Positions 25,666 through 31,548 of a stretch of 32,437 nt of DNA are shown piece after piece; the stretch's first letter is position 1; each line of letters opens with the position of its first letter. The position numbers were made by a program, and so were the translations under genes. The notes below the pieces were generated by a model. That model saw only the letters and a list, made by a program, of their open reading frames with translations, made no database searches and had not been told where the DNA came from. The stretch lies in NCBI GenBank assembly GCA_035606335.1, contig DATNFP010000040.1:1-32437 (forward strand), in the 5' to 3' direction. This stretch comes from DATNFP01 sp035606335. GTDB taxonomy: Bacteria; Bacteroidota; Bacteroidia; Chitinophagales; Chitinophagaceae.

Positions 25666-25692
25666 GTTGTAACAAATTTACTTGCAGGAGAT

Positions 25693-25733
25693 AACTAAAT
25701 TTTATTGATAATTTAGTTTAACTCCAATTTAAC
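25693..25733. promoter_or_regulatory. Operator-like repeats upstream of the histidine kinase
   Basis: Two patterns overlap. AACTAAATT (25693-25701) and its reverse complement AATTTAGTT (25710-25718) form a perfect inverted repeat with an 8-base spacer. TTTAAC occurs at 25717-25722 and again at 25728-25733, an 11-base direct repeat as used by OmpR/PhoB-class regulators. They lie 28-68 bases before the kinase ATG. The DNA is AT-rich, so chance is possible. Confidence 0.35.
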
Positions 25734-25819
25734 GGTATGAAAATAACAATAAAGGGTTATCACAAACAATAAACGATAATAATCTCACGGATAATTGAAT
25801 GAAAATATTTTACGGGCTT

Positions 25820-25848
25820 TTGAAACATCAATATATTGTTTAGTTTTA
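25820..25848 (+). promoter_or_regulatory. Possible promoter of the lipoprotein gene
   Basis: TTG at 25820-25822, an 18-base spacer, then TAGTTTTA (one mismatch to TAnnTTTG) at 25841-25848. The ATG is 19 bases downstream. Confidence 0.35.
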
Positions 25849-25867
25849 AGGGCAATTTATTTAACTT

Positions 25868-26368
25868 ATGAGATATTTGATATTATCCTTATCTATCCTG
25901 ATTTTCGCAGCTTCCTGTACCAAAAGCTCTTCTCCGTCGTCATCGGCCGAAGCTATTCTTACTAAAAGCAGGTGGAAAGTAACCGGTGGTAATGTGGTTG
26001 CACAGGTGCCTTACTCCAGCCCGAGACGGGATACAACTTGGAAGATACCAGCTGGCCTGGTAAACAATAGTTGCAAATCGCAAATGATATTTACATTCAA
26101 TGATAACTATACGGGTACGCTTGATGGTAGTTCTTCTGCTTGCAATGAAGGTAAACAACCTTTCACATGGTATCTTTTGAATGATAATACATTGGGAATC
26201 ATAAATGCTAACAATTTTTTTGATTCATCTACCGCTATTGGCACTATGAGCAATATTTCTACAACACAATTCAATTATGGTTATACAGTAGTTCTTAAAC
26301 TCCCCAATCCTTCGGGCTTGGCGTATTACGATACGTTCCGCTATAACATGATTTTTACGAGCAACTAA
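25868..26368 (+). CDS. Lipoprotein, lipocalin-like
   Basis: 166-residue lipoprotein. The leader MRYLILSLSILIFAASC ends in a lipobox (FAASC) with the lipidated cysteine at C17, followed by a Ser-rich tether (TKSSSPSSSAE). The mature part opens ILTKSRWKVTGG, then has MIFTFNDNYTGTLDG and FTWYLLNDNTLGI. This W-K-V ... F-x-x-D/N-x-x-G-T ... W-x-L-x-x-N/D-x-L pattern is that of the small lipocalin-like lipoproteins (DUF5004/lipocalin_4-like) abundant in Bacteroidota. Predicted to sit in the outer membrane, binding an unknown ligand. It has its own terminator and a weak promoter, so it is probably a single-gene unit. Confidence 0.8.
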   Translation: MRYLILSLSILIFAASCTKSSSPSSSAEAILTKSRWKVTGGNVVAQVPYSSPRRDTTWKIPAGLVNNSCKSQMIFTFNDNYTGTLDGSSSACNEGKQPFTWYLLNDNTLGIINANNFFDSSTAIGTMSNISTTQFNYGYTVVLKLPNPSGLAYYDTFRYNMIFTSN

Positions 26369-26386
26369 TAAATTAATACCAGTAAT

Positions 26387-26418
26387 AAAAAACCACTGGT
26401 GATCGCCAGTGGTTTTTT
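26387..26418 (+). terminator. Terminator after the lipoprotein gene
   Basis: Thirteen pairs (26387-26399 with 26406-26418), GC-rich CCACTGG/CCAGTGG core, A and T runs on the outside, six-base loop. It lies 18 bases after the stop and insulates thrS. Confidence 0.85.
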
Positions 26419-26445
26419 GTTACATTACATCACAAGTACTATTCG

Positions 26446-26453
26446 TACCTTTG
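26446..26453 (+). promoter_or_regulatory. thrS -7 box
   Basis: TACCTTTG, an exact TAnnTTTG match, 27 bases before the thrS ATG. The only TTG nearby is 26 bases away and inside the terminator T run, so the -33 element is weak. No T-box leader is present. Confidence 0.45.
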
Positions 26454-26480
26454 CAAATTGTTTCAAACAGTAAATAATTT

Positions 26481-28439
26481 ATGATTCATATAACTTTACC
26501 AGACGGCTCTGTGCGTGAATATAATGAAGGGGCCACTGCTTTAGATGTAGCAAAGTCTATAAGCGAAGGTCTGGCACGTAAAGTTCTTGCAGCAGAAATC
26601 AACGGACAGGTTTGGGATGCGACACGCCCGATAAATAATGATGCGACATTGCGCTTATTAACCTGGGATGACAAAGGTGGTAAATCTACTTTCTGGCATT
26701 CTTCTGCGCACCTGATGGCAGAAGCGCTGGAAGAGGTATTTCCCGGTGTGAAATTTGGTATTGGCCCCCCCATTGAGAATGGCTTTTACTATGATATTGA
26801 TCTGGGAGACAGAACAATAAGCGATGAGGATCTGAAAAAGCTGGAAGAGAAAATGAAAGAGCTGGCAAAGCGAAACAGTGCTTACACCCGCCAGGAAGTT
26901 CCTAAAGATAAAGCCATAGCCTACTTTACAGAAAAAGGTGACGAATATAAAATAGAGTTGCTGCAGGATCTGAAAGACGGTGAGATCACTTTTTATACAC
27001 AGGGTAATTTCACTGACTTATGTCGTGGCCCGCATATTCCCAATACAGGGTTTATCAAGGCAATAAAACTTACAAATATTGCAGGTGCATATTGGAGAGG
27101 AAATGAAAAAAATAAAATGCTGACCCGTATATACGGTGTTACATATCCTGCACAAAAAGAGCTCGATGAATATCTCGCCCTGCTTGAGGAAGCAAAGAAA
27201 CGTGACCATAGAAAACTTGGTAAAGAACTCGAGCTATTCACTTTTTCAGAAAAGGTAGGTAGTGGGTTACCATTGTGGTTGCCTAAAGGAGCTATGCTAC
27301 GTGAGCGTTTGCAGCAATTCCTGCAGAAAGCGCAACTGGAAAGTGGATATCTGCCTGTTATAACTCCTCATATTGGCAGTAAGCAATTATACGTCACTTC
27401 AGGGCACTGGGAAAAATATGGTAAAGACAGCTTTCGTCCCATCACTACACCACAGGAAGGTGAGGAATTTATGCTCAAGCCGATGAACTGTCCGCACCAT
27501 TGCGAAATATATAAATCTCAACCAAGATCTTACAAAGATCTTCCGTTGCGTTTTGCAGAGTTTGGCACTGTTTACCGTTATGAGCAGTCAGGAGAATTAC
27601 ACGGACTAACTCGTGTGCGTGGCTTTACCCAGGATGATGCCCATTTATTTTGCCGGCCCGAGCAGGTGAAAGAAGAATTTAAGAAAGTAATTGACCTTGT
27701 ACTATATGTGCTCAGGTCGCTTGATTTTCCTTCATTTACTGCCCAGATTTCATTGAGAGACAAAGAGGATAGGAGTAAATATATCGGTAGTGAGGAAAAC
27801 TGGCAGATAGCAGAACAGGCGATCATGGAAGCAGCCGCAGAAAAAGGATTAAACACTGTGATTGAATATGGGGAAGCTGCATTTTACGGGCCTAAGCTCG
27901 ATTTTATGGTGAAAGATGCACTAGGCCGTAGCTGGCAGTTGGGAACCATACAGGTAGATTATAATCTGCCGGAGCGTTTTGAACTGGAATATGTAGATGC
28001 AGATAATACTCGTAAACGCCCTGTGATGATACACCGTGCTCCTTTTGGTTCCATGGAGCGGTTTGTGGCTGTATTGCTGGAACATTGTGCAGGCAATTTA
28101 CCATTCTGGCTGGCGCCGGTGCAGGTAAAAGTGTTGCCTATCAGTGATAAATATAGTGAATATGCACACCTGGTTGCTAACCAATTAAAATCTGCTGATA
28201 TACGCGCTGAAGTAGATGACAGGAACGAAAAAATCGGCAAAAAGATCAGGGATACTGAATTAATGAAAGTACCATATATGCTTGTGGTTGGAGAGAAAGA
28301 AATGAATGAAAATAAGGTTGCAGTACGTAAACACGGCGAAGGGGACAAAGGAGCTGTCCTTTTAGAAGCCTTCGTAGCAGAGGTTCGTGAGCTGGTAAAA
28401 GAACAAACAAGTGGCAAAAAAACGGCATTATTGGCATAA
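26481..28439 (+). CDS. thrS: Threonyl-tRNA synthetase
   Basis: 652-residue class II synthetase charging tRNA-Thr. A TGS domain spans 1-62. The editing domain, which removes mischarged serine, has HSSAH (H73, H77) and CRGPH (C181, H185). The catalytic core has motif 2 around FRFAEFGTVYRYEQSGELHG-type residues 357-374, zinc ligands C337 (in KPMNCPHHC) and H388 (DDAHLF), and motif 3 in IHRAPFGSMERF. The anticodon-binding domain covers about 545-640. Full length, with all editing and zinc residues present. infC follows 87 bases later, the usual gene order. Confidence 0.98.
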   Translation: MIHITLPDGSVREYNEGATALDVAKSISEGLARKVLAAEINGQVWDATRPINNDATLRLLTWDDKGGKSTFWHSSAHLMAEALEEVFPGVKFGIGPPIENGFYYDIDLGDRTISDEDLKKLEEKMKELAKRNSAYTRQEVPKDKAIAYFTEKGDEYKIELLQDLKDGEITFYTQGNFTDLCRGPHIPNTGFIKAIKLTNIAGAYWRGNEKNKMLTRIYGVTYPAQKELDEYLALLEEAKKRDHRKLGKELELFTFSEKVGSGLPLWLPKGAMLRERLQQFLQKAQLESGYLPVITPHIGSKQLYVTSGHWEKYGKDSFRPITTPQEGEEFMLKPMNCPHHCEIYKSQPRSYKDLPLRFAEFGTVYRYEQSGELHGLTRVRGFTQDDAHLFCRPEQVKEEFKKVIDLVLYVLRSLDFPSFTAQISLRDKEDRSKYIGSEENWQIAEQAIMEAAAEKGLNTVIEYGEAAFYGPKLDFMVKDALGRSWQLGTIQVDYNLPERFELEYVDADNTRKRPVMIHRAPFGSMERFVAVLLEHCAGNLPFWLAPVQVKVLPISDKYSEYAHLVANQLKSADIRAEVDDRNEKIGKKIRDTELMKVPYMLVVGEKEMNENKVAVRKHGEGDKGAVLLEAFVAEVRELVKEQTSGKKTALLA

Positions 28440-28487
28440 AGTTTTTATTTATTACAGTACCTTACATCGTTCAAATAACAAATACAC

Positions 28488-28495
28488 TAATTTTG
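28488..28495 (+). promoter_or_regulatory. Possible infC -7 box
   Basis: TAATTTTG, an exact TAnnTTTG match, 31 bases before the infC ATG. No good -33 element. It suggests infC can be transcribed apart from thrS. Confidence 0.35.
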
Positions 28496-28526
28496 TCATC
28501 ATTTTTAATAACTACTATAATATTTA

Positions 28527-29084
28527 ATGCAAAGAAAAAGTAAAGGCAAACCGCCTTTTAAACCAAGACAACAACAAAACGAACACCGCCTGAATAATGA
28601 GATCACTGCCCCTGAAGTGCGGGTAATAGGTGAAAATATTGAACCCGGTGTATATCCATTAGCCCAGGCATTGAAAATGGCACAGGAAAAGGAGGTAGAT
28701 CTTGTAGAGATTTCGCCTAATGCAGTTCCCCCGGTATGCCGGCTTATAGACTATAAAAAATTCCTTTACGAAAAAAAGAAGAAGGATAAAGAGCAGAAAA
28801 TAAAAGCAAAGCAATCAGAAGTAAAAGAGATACGTTTCACTCCTAATACTGATGATCATGACTTTAACTTTAAGGCAAAACATGCAGAAAATTTTTTGCA
28901 GGAAGGCAATAAAGTTAAATGCTATGTTCAGTTTAAAGGACGCGCAATAATGTTTCAGGAGAGGGGAGAATTGCTGCTATTGAAATTTGCAGAACGTATG
29001 GCAGAACATGGTACGCTGGAATCTATGCCTAAAATGGAAGGTCGCAGGATGTTTGCCATATTCACTCCTAAAAAGAAAAAATAA
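28527..29084 (+). CDS. infC: Translation initiation factor IF-3
   Basis: 185-residue IF-3, which binds the 30S subunit, blocks premature 50S joining and checks the start codon-initiator tRNA pair. An N-terminal basic tail is followed by the IF3-N domain (NNEITAPEVRVIGE, PLAQALKMAQEKEVDLVEISPN, 24-66), CRLIDYKKFLYE, a lysine-rich linker, and the IF3-C domain (KEIRFTPNTDDHDFNFKAKH onward, ending MEGRRMFAIFTPKKKK). The start is ATG, not the AUU/AUC start that lets IF-3 autoregulate in E. coli; no such codon is needed here. The rpmI-rplT genes that normally follow infC are absent in this window. Confidence 0.97.
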   Translation: MQRKSKGKPPFKPRQQQNEHRLNNEITAPEVRVIGENIEPGVYPLAQALKMAQEKEVDLVEISPNAVPPVCRLIDYKKFLYEKKKKDKEQKIKAKQSEVKEIRFTPNTDDHDFNFKAKHAENFLQEGNKVKCYVQFKGRAIMFQERGELLLLKFAERMAEHGTLESMPKMEGRRMFAIFTPKKKK

Positions 29085-29193
29085 TTTTTTTTAAATATTA
29101 TCGACATCTTTTGGCATATCTGAATATGTTTAAAATTATTAACTTCTGATTTGCTATTTTTTGTCACAAAAACTTAAAAAAGTCCTACAAAAC

Positions 29194-29224
29194 TTGTTTG
29201 CAATAAAAACACTGTTTATCTTTG
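29194..29224 (+). promoter_or_regulatory. Promoter of twin small RNA unit 1
   Basis: TTG at 29194-29196, a 20-base spacer, then TATCTTTG (29217-29224), a full match to the Bacteroidota promoter form. Start of transcription expected near 29231. Confidence 0.65.
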
Positions 29225-29230
29225 TAGGTA

Positions 29231-29319
29231 ATACAAAAAGAAATTTCGCTCTCAGCATAAAGAAGTTTTCATGGTGATAGGGTTTATAGGGGCTGGCCTG
29301 TTCTCAGGCTGGCTTTTTT
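29231..29319 (+). ncRNA. Putative small RNA, twin unit 1
   Basis: Short unit of about 90 bases bounded by a consensus promoter and an intrinsic terminator (stem 29292-29299 with 29306-29313, loop 29300-29305, six T at 29314-29319). The second half (from 29263) is repeated almost perfectly 121 bases downstream. The stem here contains adjacent U-G and G-U pairs. It also contains an ATG (29271) with a 19-codon frame, judged unlikely to matter because copy 2 lost the ATG. No known RNA family is recognised. Ends are estimated from the promoter and terminator. Confidence 0.5.
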
Positions 29320-29350
29320 ATTTTTTATGACTTTATTAGCGAAATCAATT

Positions 29351-29380
29351 TTGAAGTTATTTTATTACAAAGTACCTTTG
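29351..29380 (+). promoter_or_regulatory. Promoter of twin small RNA unit 2
   Basis: TTG at 29351-29353, a 19-base spacer, then TACCTTTG (29373-29380), a full match. The expected start near 29387 falls at the very beginning of the repeated segment. Confidence 0.65.
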
Positions 29381-29386
29381 CATAAG

Positions 29387-29440
29387 TTTTCATAGTGATA
29401 GGGTTTATAGGGGCTGGCCTGTTCTCAGGCCGGCTTTTTT
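29387..29440 (+). ncRNA. Putative small RNA, twin unit 2 (or leader of the ten-repeat protein gene)
   Basis: About 54 bases from a consensus promoter to an intrinsic terminator (stem 29413-29420 with 29427-29434, six T at 29435-29440). The transcribed part is almost wholly the repeated segment. It ends 35 bases before the ATG of the ten-repeat protein gene, so it could be an independent RNA or an attenuator that the gene's transcript must pass. A GTG at 29395 reads in frame into that gene, but codons would then run through the terminator. Confidence 0.5.
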
Positions 29441-29475
29441 ATTTTTATTTACTATTTTCACCGAAAATATTCACT

Positions 29476-30558
29476 ATGCTACGCCGCTTAGCAGCCTTCA
29501 CTATTATTTTTTTGCTATCTTCTCCCTATTTATTTGCTCAGCCTTTATCAGCGTATGTAGATATTCAAAATCAGGTAATGGTGTGGGATAACGGGCTGAT
29601 ACACAAAGTAGATTACCTGGCACCCCAAAGCATGAAAATTGGTCGAATTGCTATTCCTTATGTGGATAATTCCAGTTCGTTTAAAGTTTATTATAAAGGC
29701 GGCGTAAAAACAATTACCCAGGGATTGGTAAATGGTTATGATGTGAGTGATTGCCTGGTATCTTATCTCATCAGCAAAGCGCTATATGTATTCGACAGGG
29801 GCAATACTAAATTATTGGCAGGCCTTTGCACTACTTTTTCTTTGGCAGATAGCCTGGTAATGTTTCTTGATGACAGAAGCAATGAGTATAAAGTTTATTA
29901 TAATGGCCAGACGTATGTGATAGAAAGCTTTATTCCGGATAGTGTGCTTTCAGCGATTAAGGTGACGGATAATATTGTCGCTTATAAAAATTATGCTAAT
30001 CAGTTCAGGATTTTCTATCATGGTAATATTATTCCGCAGGAGGATTATTATGTAAGAAGTTTTGACGCGGGTAGAAATACAGTGGCATATGTAGATCCGA
30101 ACAGGCAATTTAAAATTTTTCACAACGGGCAAACATTTTTAGCCGAAGATTATCCTCCCCAATCTTTTTTCGCCGGAGATGACCTTGTAGCCTACGTATC
30201 GAATGATGGTTACTTCAAGATATTTTATGGAGATAGTATACGTACAGTCGGTTTTTTTAATCCGACATACCAGGTAGGTGACAATATTGTAGCATACAAA
30301 GATCCAAGCGGATATCTTAAAGCTTTTTATAAAGGGAACATAACAGAGCTGGAAAGCTATTATCCTAATAATCTTACTATTCAGTACAATTCGCTTGCAT
30401 ACATAGATGCCACCAATACGTTGAAACTGTTTTCCGATGGAGAGACATACGAGGTAACTAATGCCTCTCTTGATAACTGGCAGCTAAACTATGATGTTAT
30501 CAAGTATCAGATAGGGCAGAATATGTTTAAGGTTTTTTACAAAGGGCAGGAATATTAG
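29476..30558 (+). CDS. Secreted protein of ten ~35-residue repeats
   Basis: 360-residue exported protein of unknown function. Signal peptide 1-22 (MLRRLAAFTIIFLLSSPYLF, cut near FAQ). The rest is built from ten units, each ending in a phi-K-x-F/Y-Y-x-G hairpin: VMVWDNG 34, FKVYYKG 69, LYVFDRG 103, YKVYYNG 138, FRIFYHG 177, FKIFHNG 212, FKIFYGD 247, LKAFYKG 281, LKLFSDG 316, FKVFYKG 351. Spacing is 34-35 with one of 39. Each unit also has a D-N/S-x-V-A-Y strand. It looks like a beta-propeller or solenoid with short blades, resembling KWG-type repeats only loosely. No T9SS tail or lipobox. The ATG at 29476 is preferred to the GTG at 29395 because it starts a clean signal peptide and the GTG lies inside the upstream repeat. 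It ends 9 bases from the convergent NlpC/P60 gene. Confidence 0.8.
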   Translation: MLRRLAAFTIIFLLSSPYLFAQPLSAYVDIQNQVMVWDNGLIHKVDYLAPQSMKIGRIAIPYVDNSSSFKVYYKGGVKTITQGLVNGYDVSDCLVSYLISKALYVFDRGNTKLLAGLCTTFSLADSLVMFLDDRSNEYKVYYNGQTYVIESFIPDSVLSAIKVTDNIVAYKNYANQFRIFYHGNIIPQEDYYVRSFDAGRNTVAYVDPNRQFKIFHNGQTFLAEDYPPQSFFAGDDLVAYVSNDGYFKIFYGDSIRTVGFFNPTYQVGDNIVAYKDPSGYLKAFYKGNITELESYYPNNLTIQYNSLAYIDATNTLKLFSDGETYEVTNASLDNWQLNYDVIKYQIGQNMFKVFYKGQEY

Positions 30559-30567
30559 GCCGTGCGG

Positions 30568-31347
30568 CTATAATATAAATCTCTTTACTAATCGCAGGTT
30601 GTGTGTTCGTTTTTTTAGAGTAGTGCTTATTATGCCTCCCTGGTCTATACGATCTATTACCACGTGGCCGCTCGTATCTGTTGCGTGTATTATTGTTTGA
30701 TTGTCGAGTAATATCCCCACGTGTACGATCTTCCCCTCCGCATTATCAAAAAATGCAAGATCCCCACAGCGACCGTGCTGAAGGAAATCAACTAATTCCC
30801 CTTCCTGTGCCTGTTGTGCAGCATCTCTGGAAATAGATTTATTGCATAGCTTATAGGCCATTTGTGTTAATCCGGAACAATCTATCCCGGCAATTGTGCG
30901 CCCTCCCCATTGGTATGGCGCATTTACATAATGTAATGCAACGGCTTTTATTGAATCACAATCAAGCGTTGCACGGTTTATGTTCAATTTTTTTCCCTTA
31001 TATCTACCTAGCTTATTTCCTAAAGCTATTCTCCCACTTTTTAGATCACAACCCATAGGCAACCACATTTCAGTGTGCTCAAAGACTATTTTATCTGTAT
31101 GCCCTGCGGAAAGATATTTCGGTGCTTTCCTATATTCTTTTCTGGAAATGAATGTCAGCTGAGAAGCTTTGCACCATCCCTCATAACCATCCCATTCTAT
31201 TCGTATACGTGCCCATTCCTTATCATTTATTTCCAGTATTTCAGCTCTTTCACCAAACAGTAATTGTGTGGTTTGTTCAGCCCTGTGTGTTGGCTCGCTT
31301 CGTACAGGAATTACAGACGTATTGCAATAAGAAAAGGATAAGACCAT
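30568..31347 (-). CDS. C40 (NlpC/P60) peptidoglycan peptidase with SH3 domain
   Basis: 259-residue cysteine peptidase expected to cut peptide stems of peptidoglycan (D-Glu/L-Ala to diamino-acid bonds). The N-terminal bacterial SH3-like domain (IPVRSEPTHRAEQTTQLLFGE, EWARIRIEWDGYEGWCKASQL) covers about 12-65. The catalytic domain follows, with C157 in GIDCSGLTQ, H209 in IVHVGILL and a third polar residue H221 in IIHATDTSG. There is no signal peptide, as in many Bacteroidota relatives, so export route is unclear. A longer frame begins with TTG at 31389, but that TTG is part of a TAATTTTG promoter box, so I choose the ATG at 31347. Probably monocistronic. Confidence 0.92.
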   Translation of the reverse strand: MVLSFSYCNTSVIPVRSEPTHRAEQTTQLLFGERAEILEINDKEWARIRIEWDGYEGWCKASQLTFISRKEYRKAPKYLSAGHTDKIVFEHTEMWLPMGCDLKSGRIALGNKLGRYKGKKLNINRATLDCDSIKAVALHYVNAPYQWGGRTIAGIDCSGLTQMAYKLCNKSISRDAAQQAQEGELVDFLQHGRCGDLAFFDNAEGKIVHVGILLDNQTIIHATDTSGHVVIDRIDQGGIISTTLKKRTHNLRLVKRFIL

Positions 31348-31386
31348 GTGTGGTTTTTGTGATGAGAAATGGTGTCTTTTATACAG

Positions 31387-31394
31387 CAAAATTA
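31387..31394 (-). promoter_or_regulatory. -7 box of the NlpC/P60 gene
   Basis: Minus strand TAATTTTG, an exact TAnnTTTG match, 39 bases before the chosen ATG. It overlaps the alternative TTG start and so argues against it. No good TTG at the -33 distance. Confidence 0.45.
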
Positions 31395-31548
31395 CTTAAT
31401 AAACGTCATGCTGCGTTGCTTATCACGCTTTTACGCTTCCTTATCAAAATGTTTGCTAACTTAGCAGGCTAAAATCATTAGAAACCTCTGCATAGATATT
31501 ATTTATATGTGAGAGGGAAACATTAAATAAAAGTTACTAAAAATAATT

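Larger units (their letters stand above)
29263..29446 (+). repeat. Pair of 63-bp direct repeats, 121 bp apart
   Basis: 29263-29325 and 29384-29446 are identical at 61 of 63 positions. The two differences are G29273/A29394 (turns ATG into ATA) and U29310/C29431 (turns a G-U stem pair into G-C). The flanks, including the promoters, are not alike in sequence, though both have the same promoter layout. Confidence 0.9.

Noticed and set aside
29271..29330. 19-codon frame (MVIGFIGAGLFSG...) in twin unit 1 as a small hydrophobic peptide gene
   Set aside because: Copy 2 has ATA instead of ATG and a Trp-to-Arg change, while the stem pairing is kept. The frame runs through the terminator T tract.
29395..29475. 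GTG start adding 27 residues to the ten-repeat protein
   Set aside because: The added residues are encoded by the repeat and terminator, and a clean signal peptide begins at the ATG at 29476.
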